From Balneolaceae bacterium UBA7797 (GTDB lineage Bacteria > Bacteroidota > Rhodothermia > Balneolales > Balneolaceae), in NCBI GenBank assembly GCA_002480645.1, contig DLCN01000016.1, positions 243,348 through 307,347 on the forward strand: a stretch of 64,000 nucleotides of DNA. The letters run 5' to 3'. A model generated the notes under the pieces. It was not told where the DNA came from. It saw only the letters and a list, made by a program, of their open reading frames with translations, and searched no databases. Positions 52,321 through 61,908 of this stretch are shown in pieces. Within the stretch, counting starts at the first letter, position 1. Every line of letters begins with the position of its first letter. The translations under genes and the position numbers were made by a program.

Positions 52321-53307
52321 ATGAATTACAGAACACTGGGAAAGACCGGATTTGAAGTTTCAGAAGTATCGTTAGGAACCTGGCAGGTTGGCGGAACCTG
52401 GGGATCAGGATTCGATCACGATCTTGCACAGGATATTTTAAAACAATCATTTGATGCCGGAGTAAATTTCATTGATACCGCTGATGTGTATGAAGCCGGT
52501 GAAAGTGAAAAAGCCGTGGGTAAATTCGTGAATTCCGTCAGTGACCGTATTTATGTAGCTACGAAATGCGGGCGACAGATCAACCCTCACGTGAACGAAG
52601 GCTACACCCCGGAAGCACTTCGCGGTTATGTGGAAGATTCTTTGAAAAGACTTAATCTCGAAACCATTGACCTGATACAGCTACACTGTCCGCCAACCGA
52701 AGTGTATTACCGACCTGAGATCTTTGGCGAATTTGAACGACTGAAAGCGGAAGGAAAGATCCTGAATCTGGGGGTGAGTGTGGAAAAAGTGGAAGAAGCA
52801 CTGAAAGCAATCGAATACGAGAATGTAACTACGGTTCAGATCATTTATAACATGTTCCGTCAGCGCCCCGATGATCTGTTCTATGAGCGGGCCAAAGAAA
52901 AGAATGTAGGAGTTATTGTAAGAGTTCCGCTGGCATCTGGGCTACTTACCGGAAAATACAGCCTCGATACTCAATTTGAAGAAGGTGATCACCGTCATGG
53001 TAACAGAAATGGCGAATGGTTCGATAAAGGCGAAACCTTTGCCGGTGTTCCATACGAGGTTGGACTAAATGCAGTAGAAAAGATCAAAAAACTCTTCCCG
53101 GAAAAAGAAAATCTTGCACAGGTAGCCATCAAATGGATCCTGATGAATGATAACGTATCGGTGGTCATTCCCGGAGCATCAAAATCCTATCAGGTAGATT
53201 CAAACATGGCCGCTTCTGCCCTCCCGGAATTATCAGAAGAGCAAATGAGTGCGATCAAAGAGATCTACGAAGAAGATATCAAGCCACACGTCCATCATTT
53301 GTGGTAA
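52321..53307 (+). CDS. Aldo/keto reductase
   Basis: A 328-residue NADPH-dependent reductase of the AKR superfamily. The catalytic residues appear in the usual places: D and Y in DTADVYEAGESE, K in VATKCG and H in IQLHCP. The C-terminal cofactor part reads VVIPGASKSYQVDSNMAA. The sequence groups with the YajO/Tas-like general reductases. A GGAG precedes the ATG at 52321 by about five bases, a rare clear ribosome site here. The substrate is unknown. Confidence 0.92.
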   Translation: MNYRTLGKTGFEVSEVSLGTWQVGGTWGSGFDHDLAQDILKQSFDAGVNFIDTADVYEAGESEKAVGKFVNSVSDRIYVATKCGRQINPHVNEGYTPEALRGYVEDSLKRLNLETIDLIQLHCPPTEVYYRPEIFGEFERLKAEGKILNLGVSVEKVEEALKAIEYENVTTVQIIYNMFRQRPDDLFYERAKEKNVGVIVRVPLASGLLTGKYSLDTQFEEGDHRHGNRNGEWFDKGETFAGVPYEVGLNAVEKIKKLFPEKENLAQVAIKWILMNDNVSVVIPGASKSYQVDSNMAASALPELSEEQMSAIKEIYEEDIKPHVHHLW

Positions 53308-54101
53308 ATGTGTTCAGGGTTCGGGTTGATGTTGCTCCGGCTACTCTGATTTAAATTCCCTTAGACGGATTTAGTACGTTTGATGGACCATGCTTTGGAA
53401 TCAAAATTCAAACATGGAACAGTCACTCAGAGTCCCGTGCATACGGGGCGAAGAGTCTGCCAAAATTAAGAACCACCCGGATCCATGTTGGGCAGATCCT
53501 TCGGTCGTTGCATACGTTCCTCCCTCTGGATGACCAATTCCATTCACGAGGAGTGCATACGACGAATTGATCTCAGTGTATATGCCACAAGATCGGGATT
53601 GCTTCGCTCTACTGGCAAATGAAGTATATCGTAATAATTACAAGCGCAGGGTTAAAACCCATGCTTGTTTATGCCCTTGCTTGTTGTCCTATCGAATTCG
53701 GGTTAAACACCTGTCTGGAACATAAGTTAGCATGGACTTCAGTCCTGCGAAATTTAGTAACAAGGTTGATCAGGATTGTGCAGATCTTTCGGTCTTCACC
53801 TGCGTTCCTCCCTCCGGATGACTCATTCCGGCTAATCACAGGCTAAGCGTTAAACTCAAAACTCTAAACTATACACTCAAAACTCTAAACTATACACTCA
53901 AAACTAACCCGTTCCATTCACGAGGAGTGCATACGACGACGTGATCTCAGTATGTATGCCACAAGGTCGGGATTGCTTCGCTCCACTCGCAAATGCCCCA
54001 TTTATCAGTGAATCATTTTTAATTAGTAATTGAAAAGTCATTTGCCCTCACTTTTTCTATATTCCGAAGTATAACTAACTACATAAATACAGACGATTTA
54101 G
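53308..54101. repeat. Repeat island between aldo/keto reductase and TPR gene
   Basis: No supported gene. It contains, all in reverse orientation to the 32 kb and 43 kb islands, an alpha element (53422-53534), a beta element (53540-53745), an alpha end (53780-53822), a 21 bp tandem repeat ACTCAAAACTCTAAACTATAC (two full copies, 53854-53895, plus ten bases) and a beta end (53914-53995). The last block, 53780-53995, is the reverse complement of the composite at 32141-32382 with the internal order kept. Confidence 0.75.
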
Positions 54102-55631
54102 ATGAAAAGATCCCTCTTCCTCCTACTTGCCCTTCTACTTTCGGCATCAAATTCTTTCGCTCAGGATTCCCTCAGTGTAGATATGCTTGCAGACATAATG
54201 TGTAAATGTGTATTACCAGCCTCTGAGGACGAGGATTTCGACGAAACAAAACTGGATGAATGCGTTTCAGATAAAGCCGGAATTTCAACGGAATTCATGC
54301 AACTCTCTTTCTTCGACAGCACAAAAACCGAGACTGAAAATGAAGCCCATTTTCAGGATGTGATCATGCCTGAATTAATGACTAAAGTGTTTACCAAGTG
54401 TCCTTCTATCATAAAAGTGTTTATGGATGAAGCTAATGATGAGGCTTCGGAATCTCTTACCACTGCTCAGGCCGCCTACGAAGCAGGTATTCAATATATG
54501 GAGGCCAATGACTATCTGGCGGCAATTTCGGCATTCGATCAGGCGCTGGAATATACCGACGATAAAGACGCCTTTAATATGCGTGGGTTATCGAAGGCCT
54601 ATTTAGGAGAGTATTATTCCGGATTAAGCGACATCAATAAAGCCATTGAGATGGATTCTACCTTTTCGAATGCACGGCAAAATCTTGGCTTCATCAAAAT
54701 GAAGATCGGTGACTATAAAAATGCCATTAAAGACTTTGAAATTGCTGTCCGGCTGGACTCTTCAAACTTCCATGCTTACAATAATATGGGCCTTTCCTAC
54801 ACCTATTTGCAGGATTATGACAAAGCCATGGAATTTTTGAATAAAGCTCTGGAGATCATGCCGGATTATCTGGTCGGATATCAAAACCGGGCGTACACCC
54901 ATATGCAGACCGGTAATTATGAGGCTGCGATCATTGATTACTCAGAAGCCATGAAACTGGACTCCCTGAATCTGCTTACCCTCCAAAACATGGCGTATTC
55001 CTATGAAAACCTCGAATTGTATGATAAAGCCTACGAATACTACACCAAAACTATTGATATTGACAGCAGTGTGGCTGCGATCATCAACCGGCGGGGAATT
55101 GTCCTTTCCAATCTGGAAGATTATCGAAAAGCATTAAAGGATTTCTCTAAAGCCTATGAACTTGATCCATCCGAGACCACCTATCTCAGCAACATTGCGA
55201 TTATGTATGAGAACCTGGGGGAATTTGAACCCGCCATAGAACTGTATAATGAAGCTATAGAAAACGATCCTGAGAATCTGAAGCTCATCTATACACGTGG
55301 AATTCTCGAGTTTGAAGCTGAACGCTTCGAAGATGCACTCACCGACTTTACGGAAGTACTGAATGTAGAAAAGGAAAATGCAGATATTTACGATTACCGT
55401 GCCCGGACAAGAGTAAAACTTGGGGATTATGAAGGTGCGGTTGAAGATTTCAATCAGTCTCTGGAACTCTATCCAAACGACCCGGACATCTACAAAGAAC
55501 GTGGAGAAGCCCAGATCAATCATGGAAATATCGAAGACGGGTGCTCCGATCTGAACCGGGCCATCCAGCTCGGGGTTGAGGATGCAACGGAACTCTACGA
55601 AGCCAACTGTTCTGAAATTGAAGAAGAATAG
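54102..55631 (+). CDS. Secreted TPR-repeat protein
   Basis: A 509-residue exported protein. Residues 1-21 are a signal peptide ending in FAQ. Residues 22-130 form a non-repeat domain with cysteines (ADIMCKCVLP). From about 135 to 500 there are roughly ten tetratricopeptide repeats, for example YEAGIQYMEANDYLAAISAF and GDYEGAVEDFNQSLELYPND. Such proteins act as scaffolds; the partner is not evident. It is convergent with the Omp85 gene, with only 2 bp between. Confidence 0.85.
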   Translation: MKRSLFLLLALLLSASNSFAQDSLSVDMLADIMCKCVLPASEDEDFDETKLDECVSDKAGISTEFMQLSFFDSTKTETENEAHFQDVIMPELMTKVFTKCPSIIKVFMDEANDEASESLTTAQAAYEAGIQYMEANDYLAAISAFDQALEYTDDKDAFNMRGLSKAYLGEYYSGLSDINKAIEMDSTFSNARQNLGFIKMKIGDYKNAIKDFEIAVRLDSSNFHAYNNMGLSYTYLQDYDKAMEFLNKALEIMPDYLVGYQNRAYTHMQTGNYEAAIIDYSEAMKLDSLNLLTLQNMAYSYENLELYDKAYEYYTKTIDIDSSVAAIINRRGIVLSNLEDYRKALKDFSKAYELDPSETTYLSNIAIMYENLGEFEPAIELYNEAIENDPENLKLIYTRGILEFEAERFEDALTDFTEVLNVEKENADIYDYRARTRVKLGDYEGAVEDFNQSLELYPNDPDIYKERGEAQINHGNIEDGCSDLNRAIQLGVEDATELYEANCSEIEEE

Positions 55632-55633
55632 AT

Positions 55634-57307
55634 CTACAATGAAGTTCTGATCCCCACATGAACCTTTCCGTTACCGGCTCCTTCGTCGGTTGCAACGGCA
55701 TAACTAAAAGTGAGCCGACCTATTCGGGTGCGGTATGAGATCCCGAATCCCAGTGATTGGAGAAAATCTTTCTGTGAGAACTGTTTATTGACTTCCGTAA
55801 ATAACTGAGGCCGGTTATAGGTTCCGGCCGCCACGAACCCGAAAATATACGACGAACGATTCAGCAGAAAGCGATACTCCAGATCGCCCCACCAAAGTCC
55901 CGATGCATTAAATTGTTCCTCTGAATACCCGCGAAATGAATTCGCCCCACCAAAACGAATGAGATCGCTGTCGGTGAACCTATCTGAATTCAGTATAAAT
56001 AATTCCGTTCGTACAGCAAGCACAGAACGCTCTCCTACTCCGAAATAGGAACGCAGGCTGCCTTTAAGGTAATTTTGGGTATAGGCATTCAGCGAGTCAA
56101 TTTCGAGTGATCTGCGGGCACTTCCCAGCATGGCTTCAAATACTAAACCATTTCGTGGAACATCCGGATTGGTAAGAGTGGATATTCTGAATCCTAATTC
56201 CGCGAAAGACCTCTTCCCATCCGGCTCAACCAGCAACCCGGAATTGGAACCAGAGGTGGTTTGCGAATTTCCGATACCAAGGATGATCCTGCTTTGTGGA
56301 CGAACCTGATAATATCCTTTCAGGTCGATGGTTCTCAACTGATAGGTAGAATCATTTTGAAACAGTGAAAATCCGGCTTCTGCTCCCATTGGGATACTTC
56401 CCAGCCAGTGTTGCCTCACACCGATGGTAAGCCGGGTATTCTCCGGCCTCAGCCGCTCATAATTTAGATTCAGCCCATTTCCCTGTGCAAGGACATTCCA
56501 TAACGAAAGATCAAAATCACCAACGATCTGTCCGTTACCACTCTGATCGGGCACATATCCTAGTATACCCTCAAAACTGTTTAAAGCTCGTTCTTCGACC
56601 CCCGTTACCAGTACAAAGGCTCCGTTTTCCTCGTATAGGATCGGGGAGGAAACTTCATTAAACAGTTCACTTCCATTCAAAGCGGTCTGAATGACTTGCA
56701 GATTGGAATCAGTGACTAATAAGGAGTCCCGGAATCCGGATATTGTTATCAGGTAATCTGCAGAATTTAGCCGGTTTCCACTGAAAAGAAGCTGTTCAGC
56801 ATAAACGAGAGCTCCTTTTTGTACAGTTACGGATGCATCCACGGTACATGCGAGCTCATCTGTATTCAGATCATAGATCGTGGCTTGTGCAAAATAAAAT
56901 CCCTGTTCGCGGTAAAGATCCAACTCTCTTTCGATCACCGATTCCAGAATGTTATCAGAATAGGAAGTAGTTACAGGCTTAATGTATGAACCGGCAGGTG
57001 GTGTCGAGAAAAGCACCGACCCGAGCTCAAATCTGCATCCCGTACTCCATACCGTATTACCCGAATCGTCATGTTTTTTTACAGCCCTGAAGTACCCGAC
57101 AGAGTTCAACCAGGAAGCGATCTTTCGATCTGTATCCTCTTCAGATTGTCCCGCTTTATGAAGAATTGAATCAGGAATAATTACCTGATCATTATTTTCA
57201 TTAATAACGGTAACAGTCTGAGCTTCAACAGGTTGTTGTGTGCATAATACCACTCCAACAAGCAATAGAAAGAGGTAATAACAGTCTTTGAATCTGGTTC
57301 GGATCAT
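55634..57307 (-). CDS. Omp85-like surface antigen protein
   Basis: A 557-residue outer-membrane protein. Residues 1-29 form a signal ending in VEAQ. Residues 30-210 carry POTRA-like features (LVYAEQLLFSGNRLNSADYL), and the rest is a barrel. The conserved lid motif reads LIRFGGANSFRGYSEEQFNA, and the end (KVHVGIRTSL) is strand-like. It is shorter than the BamA-like protein at 39 kb and probably has one or two POTRA domains, as in TPS or surface-antigen D15 members. Function is not assigned. Confidence 0.78.
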   Translation of the reverse strand: MIRTRFKDCYYLFLLLVGVVLCTQQPVEAQTVTVINENNDQVIIPDSILHKAGQSEEDTDRKIASWLNSVGYFRAVKKHDDSGNTVWSTGCRFELGSVLFSTPPAGSYIKPVTTSYSDNILESVIERELDLYREQGFYFAQATIYDLNTDELACTVDASVTVQKGALVYAEQLLFSGNRLNSADYLITISGFRDSLLVTDSNLQVIQTALNGSELFNEVSSPILYEENGAFVLVTGVEERALNSFEGILGYVPDQSGNGQIVGDFDLSLWNVLAQGNGLNLNYERLRPENTRLTIGVRQHWLGSIPMGAEAGFSLFQNDSTYQLRTIDLKGYYQVRPQSRIILGIGNSQTTSGSNSGLLVEPDGKRSFAELGFRISTLTNPDVPRNGLVFEAMLGSARRSLEIDSLNAYTQNYLKGSLRSYFGVGERSVLAVRTELFILNSDRFTDSDLIRFGGANSFRGYSEEQFNASGLWWGDLEYRFLLNRSSYIFGFVAAGTYNRPQLFTEVNKQFSQKDFLQSLGFGISYRTRIGRLTFSYAVATDEGAGNGKVHVGIRTSL

Positions 57308-57387
57308 TTAAGTATTATAACAAATCGGATAGTTTAAATTTCTTTGTTTTCTGAATAAATTTGGCCTGTTTCACTTTAAGCTAACGA

Positions 57388-58794
57388 ATGAAAAACACAT
57401 ACCGAGAACTGATCGAGCAGACCTATTATTTTCCGCAGGAAGGGTTTGATCTCAAAGACGGCTACCTCTCTTTCAATGATGTAGACCTGAAATCCCTGAT
57501 CAATAAATACGGCACTCCGTTTCGATTATACTACCTTCCCAAGATCCGTGAACAGATTAAAAATGCCCGGGGATATTTTCAAAAGGCGTTCGATAAACAC
57601 CACTATCAGGGGAACTATGAATTCTGTTATTGCACCAAATGCAATCACTTTAGTCATGTGATACGAACCGCAATGAAAGAGAATGTCTCACTGGAGACCT
57701 CTTCTGCGTTCGATATTGACCTTATTGAGCGCCTGCATGACAACGGCCGACTGGATCTGGATAAATATATTGTGCATAATGGGTACAAGACCGATGATTA
57801 CATCCAAAAGATCGGTCAGTTGATGAATCACGGTTTTAATAATACCATCACCGTGCTGGACAGCGCCAAGGAGATCCCCAAACTGGAAGCACTGAATGTA
57901 GAAGGCCCGATCAAGATCGGTTTAAGGGTTTCCATCGAAGAAGAGCCACAAGCCGCCTATTACACCTCCCGGTTAGGCATCAATAAACGGGAGATCATGG
58001 ATCTGGTGAAGGAGAAGATCCTGGATAATCCAAAATTTGAATTGGTAATGGTGCACTTTTTCGTGGATTCCGGTATCGGCGACAACCTGTATTACTGGGG
58101 AGAATTCCAGAAGGGACTCAATCTGTTCACCCAGATCAAAAAGATCGCCCCTACCCTCAATGCCCTGAATATTGGAGGAGGATTCCCGATCAGGAACAGT
58201 CTGGGGTTCGAATATGATCATGAGTATATCGTGGATGAGATCGTTAGGAATGTGAAAGAAGCCTGTAACGATGCCGGCATTAAGGAACCGGATCTGTTTA
58301 CAGAATTTGGAAAGTTTACCGTAGGTGAAAGCGGAGCTGTGATATTTAAAGTGCTGGAGCAGAAGCAACAGAACGACGCAGAGCTTTGGTATATCATCGA
58401 TAACAGTTTAATGAACACCATCCCCGATGCCTGGTCCATCAATGAGAAATTCATTCTTCTCCCGCTCAATAAATGGGAAAATATGTACAAACGGGTGAAT
58501 ATCGGGGGAATCAGCTGTGATCATTCCGACTATTACAATTCAGAATCACTGAATCAACAGATCCTGTTACCGAGTTTCAAAGACGATGACGAAGAGCCAC
58601 TTTACATTGGCTTTTTCCACACCGGAGCCTATCAGGACTCCATCAGTGGATACGGCGGCATTAAGCACTGCCTCATCCCTTCACCACGACAGGTTGTTGT
58701 GGATGTGGACGAGAATGGTAACATTACCGATCGCCTGTACCGCGACGAACAAAACGCACAAAACATGTTAGATATACTAGGATACAATGAGTAA
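57388..58794 (+). CDS. Biosynthetic arginine decarboxylase, short Bacteroidota type
   Basis: A fold-III PLP enzyme of 468 residues that is expected to convert arginine to agmatine for polyamine synthesis. The PLP lysine is K84 in CYCTKCNHF. ETSSAFDIDL is the strand after it, and GGISCDHSDYY carries the cysteine/aspartate near the active site. It is shorter than SpeA of enterobacteria (about 630) and belongs to the alanine-racemase-like line. It overlaps the DHS-like gene by 8 bp, so the two enzymes are made together. The substrate is assigned from family annotation. Confidence 0.82.
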   Translation: MKNTYRELIEQTYYFPQEGFDLKDGYLSFNDVDLKSLINKYGTPFRLYYLPKIREQIKNARGYFQKAFDKHHYQGNYEFCYCTKCNHFSHVIRTAMKENVSLETSSAFDIDLIERLHDNGRLDLDKYIVHNGYKTDDYIQKIGQLMNHGFNNTITVLDSAKEIPKLEALNVEGPIKIGLRVSIEEEPQAAYYTSRLGINKREIMDLVKEKILDNPKFELVMVHFFVDSGIGDNLYYWGEFQKGLNLFTQIKKIAPTLNALNIGGGFPIRNSLGFEYDHEYIVDEIVRNVKEACNDAGIKEPDLFTEFGKFTVGESGAVIFKVLEQKQQNDAELWYIIDNSLMNTIPDAWSINEKFILLPLNKWENMYKRVNIGGISCDHSDYYNSESLNQQILLPSFKDDDEEPLYIGFFHTGAYQDSISGYGGIKHCLIPSPRQVVVDVDENGNITDRLYRDEQNAQNMLDILGYNE

Positions 58795-59758
58795 TAAAGG
58801 CCCCGTTTCAGATTTTATTTTACACCATTACCGTCATTTCAATGCCGCTTCATTAGTAGATGCTGCAAAGGCTTACGAAGATCAGTTAAACTCAGGAGCT
58901 AAGATGATGATCACCATGGCCGGAGCTATGAGTACGGCCGAACTTGGGATCTCACTTGCTGAGATGATCCGGCAGGATAAAGTGCAGATCATTACGTGTA
59001 CCGGAGCGAATCTGGAGGAAGATGTCTTCAATCTGGTTGCTCACGACCATTACAAACGCATCCCGAATTACCGCGACCTGAGTCCGGAAGACGAGCAGGA
59101 ATTACTCGACGGTCACTTTAACCGGGTTACCGACACCTGCATCCCTGAAGAAGAAGCGATGCGCCGCATTGAAGATCATCTGGTAAAACGCTGGATCGAT
59201 GCCTCTGAAAATGGCAAACGCTATTTCCCGCACGAATACTTTTATGATATTCTGCTCAGTGGCGACCTGAAGGATGATTATCAGATCGAACCGAAGCATT
59301 CATGGCTGTTGGCAGCCGCCGAAAAGAACCTGCCAATCATCGTTCCCGGCTGGGAAGACTCCACGTGTGGCAACTTCTTTGCCTCCCACTGCATCAACAA
59401 AGAAACGGTACCATCTGCGGTAAAAAGCGGCATTGAATACATGATGTTTCTTGCGGAATGGTATCAGAGCAACTCCGATAAAGGGATCGGATTCTTCCAG
59501 ATCGGTGGCGGTATTGCGGGTGATTTCCCGATCTGTGTGGTTCCTATGCTGGATCAGGATCTCGGCATTGACGCCCCGCTTTGGAGCTATTTCTGCCAGA
59601 TATCGGATTCAACCACCAGCTATGGTTCATATTCAGGAGCTGTACCAAACGAAAAGATCACCTGGGGCAAGCTTGGAATTGATACACCAAAATTTATCAT
59701 AGAATCGGATGCCACTATTGTAGCTCCGTTAATTTTTGCGTACTTACTCGGTTGGTAG
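58787..59758 (+). CDS. Deoxyhypusine-synthase-like enzyme
   Basis: A 323-residue NAD-dependent enzyme. The N-terminal domain (MITMAGAMSTAELGISLAEM, TCTGANLEEDVFN) and the C-terminal motif with catalytic K295 (EKITWGKLG) match deoxyhypusine synthase, including the WGK lysine of the eukaryotic enzyme. Bacteria do not make hypusine, so the enzyme must have another substrate. Some bacterial homologues have been reported to act as homospermidine synthases. The 8 bp overlap with arginine decarboxylase supports a polyamine role here; the product is inference. Confidence 0.85.
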   Translation: MSNKGPVSDFILHHYRHFNAASLVDAAKAYEDQLNSGAKMMITMAGAMSTAELGISLAEMIRQDKVQIITCTGANLEEDVFNLVAHDHYKRIPNYRDLSPEDEQELLDGHFNRVTDTCIPEEEAMRRIEDHLVKRWIDASENGKRYFPHEYFYDILLSGDLKDDYQIEPKHSWLLAAAEKNLPIIVPGWEDSTCGNFFASHCINKETVPSAVKSGIEYMMFLAEWYQSNSDKGIGFFQIGGGIAGDFPICVVPMLDQDLGIDAPLWSYFCQISDSTTSYGSYSGAVPNEKITWGKLGIDTPKFIIESDATIVAPLIFAYLLGW

Positions 59759-59760
59759 AT

Positions 59761-59925
59761 TCAACGATCGGATTTATGAGGCTCTGAATCAGGTTCAGGG
59801 TCTTTCAGAATCTCCGGCGTTGCCCTGCTGTTTACTCGATCACTTTTACTCATCGGTTTAATTTTCATCTACAGTCGTTGCATCCCTGTTTTTAAACGGG
59901 ATCAGGGATAATAGAAAATATTGAA
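59761..59925. other. Intergenic gap with small antisense frame and hairpins
   Basis: A 30-codon frame on the minus strand (59761-59853) starts MSKSDRVNSRATPEILKDPE and ends at a stop beside the DHS-like gene. It is hydrophilic and has no ribosome site, so it is not called as a gene. Next to the following start, ATCCCTG (59882-59888) can pair with CAGGGAT (59903-59909), and an alternative pairing ATCCC/GGGAT is also possible. Confidence 0.35.
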
Positions 59926-61908
59926 TTGATCACACCTACTGAAAACATCGCTACTTCCAGAGCTCTTGAACTGTACAGAGCTTTGCTTACACCCCGCAGG
60001 ATCGAACTGCGGATGCTGAAATTATTACGACAAGGAAAGATCAGTAAATGGTTTTCCGGAATCGGACAGGAAGCTATCTCCGTTGGAGTTACGCTCGCCA
60101 GCTCAGAAAATGATTACCTGTTGCCCATGCACCGGAATCTGGGTGTATTCACCACCCGAAATGTTCCGTTCTACCCATTATTCTGTCAGCTTTTCGGTAA
60201 AGCCGATGGCTTCAGCAAAGGCCGGGAACGCTCTTTTCATTTCGGTAGTATGGATCATAAGATCGTGGGCATGATCTCTCATCTTGCCGCTATGATGCCG
60301 GTTGCCGATGGAATCGCGCTCGCCAAGAAATTAAAACAGGAAGACGCCGTTGCCATTTCGTTCTGCGGGGACGGGGCCAGCAGCGAAGGCGATTTTCACG
60401 AAGCACTGAATCTGGCTGCTGTCTGGGACCTGCCCTCCATTTTCATCATTGAAAATAACGGGTACGGACTCTCCACTCCTACCCGGCAGCAATACGCCTG
60501 TGAGCACCTGAGTGATCGTGCAGTCGGCTATGGCATGCACAGTATGAATATTGACGGGAACGACGTTCTGAAAGTATTTAACGCCATTGTAGAAGCCCGT
60601 AAGATCGCACTGTCCGGTAAACCGGTACTTATTGAGGCAAAGACCTTCAGAATGCGGGGGCATGAAGAAGCCTCGGGTACAGCTTATGTTCCGGAAGACC
60701 TGTTCGATGACTGGTCGAAAAAAGATCCGATTCTGCGCTACGAACAGTATCTGGAATCACACCATATGCATTCACAGGAAGACTTTGACCGGATCCGTAA
60801 AGAAGTGGATAAAAGCTTTGAATCTGATCTCAAAAAAGCTCTAAAATCCCCGGAACCGGAATTTAATACTGAAAATGAACTGAATGCTGTATTTGCTTCA
60901 GCTCCAATAATTAAAACTTCTAATAAATCAGTCAATTCCTCAGAAAAGCGATTTATAGACGGAATACAATCAACCCTTCGTTTTGCTTTTGATGAAGACG
61001 AGCAATTTCTGATGATGGGACAGGATATCGCCGAGTATGGCGGGGTGTTTAAGATCTCTGAAGGCTTCCTAGATCGCTATGGTGCTGACCGGATACGAAA
61101 TACCCCCATTATCGAATCCGGGGTATTAGGTGCTGCGGTAGGATTAGCTCTGGAAGGCTTCAAGCCCGTAGTTGAAATGCAGTTTTCCGATTTTGTGAGC
61201 GTAGGGATGAATCAGATCATTCAGAATATTGCTAAAGCTCATTATCGGTGGACTCCCCCACTCAACATCACTATTCGTCTTCCCCATGGAGGCGGAGTCG
61301 GTGCAGGTCCTTTCCATTCTCAATCTCCCGAAGGTTGGTTTATGCCCCATGCCGGGCTTAAGATCGTTGTTCCCGGTACGGTTGAAGATGCGCAAAATCT
61401 ATTGTACAGCGCCTTGCTCGACCCGAATCCTGTGCTCTATTTTGAGCATAAAAAGTTGTACAGGAGTTTAAAGGAGATCACCCCGGATAAACCCGTTTAT
61501 GAACCTCTGGGGAAAGCAAAAATTCAACGTGAAGGTACGGATGCCACCATTATCACCTATGGAATGGGAGTGCAGTGGGCGCTGGATGCGGCTCATTCCT
61601 ATTCGAAAGAAGGTATTTCACTGGAGATCCTGGATCTCAGATGTCTGGCCCCGCTCGATCTGGAAGCCATCAAAGCCACGGTAAAGAAAACGAATCGTGT
61701 GCTGTTACTACAAGAGCCATCCATTACTATGGGGCCGATGAGTGAGGTTGCGAGCCTGATCAATGAGCATTGTTTTGAACAGTTGGATGCTCCGGTGTTA
61801 CGGGTCGCCCCTATCGACACCCCTATCCCCTTTAATAAAAAGCTGGAAGAAGGATATATGAATCTGGCCAATCTGGATATTCAGCTTCGGAAATTACTCG
61901 ATTATTGA
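59926..61908 (+). CDS. 2-oxoacid dehydrogenase E1, fused alpha-beta (branched-chain type)
   Basis: Thiamine-diphosphate-dependent E1 component of a branched-chain 2-oxoacid dehydrogenase complex, with both subunits in one 660-residue chain. The alpha half (1-310) has the thiamine motif GDG (148-150) to NN (177-178), and FSGIGQEAISVGV near the start. A linker at about 300-335 joins it to the beta half (SGVLGAAVGLALEGFKPVVE, HGGGVGAGPFHSQSPEG). The start is TTG at 59926; no ATG fits better. E2 and E3 genes are not in the window. The substrate class is assigned from similarity to fused BCKDH-type proteins. Confidence 0.9.
   Translation: MITPTENIATSRALELYRALLTPRRIELRMLKLLRQGKISKWFSGIGQEAISVGVTLASSENDYLLPMHRNLGVFTTRNVPFYPLFCQLFGKADGFSKGRERSFHFGSMDHKIVGMISHLAAMMPVADGIALAKKLKQEDAVAISFCGDGASSEGDFHEALNLAAVWDLPSIFIIENNGYGLSTPTRQQYACEHLSDRAVGYGMHSMNIDGNDVLKVFNAIVEARKIALSGKPVLIEAKTFRMRGHEEASGTAYVPEDLFDDWSKKDPILRYEQYLESHHMHSQEDFDRIRKEVDKSFESDLKKALKSPEPEFNTENELNAVFASAPIIKTSNKSVNSSEKRFIDGIQSTLRFAFDEDEQFLMMGQDIAEYGGVFKISEGFLDRYGADRIRNTPIIESGVLGAAVGLALEGFKPVVEMQFSDFVSVGMNQIIQNIAKAHYRWTPPLNITIRLPHGGGVGAGPFHSQSPEGWFMPHAGLKIVVPGTVEDAQNLLYSALLDPNPVLYFEHKKLYRSLKEITPDKPVYEPLGKAKIQREGTDATIITYGMGVQWALDAAHSYSKEGISLEILDLRCLAPLDLEAIKATVKKTNRVLLLQEPSITMGPMSEVASLINEHCFEQLDAPVLRVAPIDTPIPFNKKLEEGYMNLANLDIQLRKLLDY

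Noticed and set aside
59761..59853. 30-codon hydrophilic frame on the minus strand between the DHS-like gene and BCKDH E1
   Set aside because: No ribosome site, no hydrophobic or structured segment, and no evidence beyond an open frame. It is worth only a conservation check.
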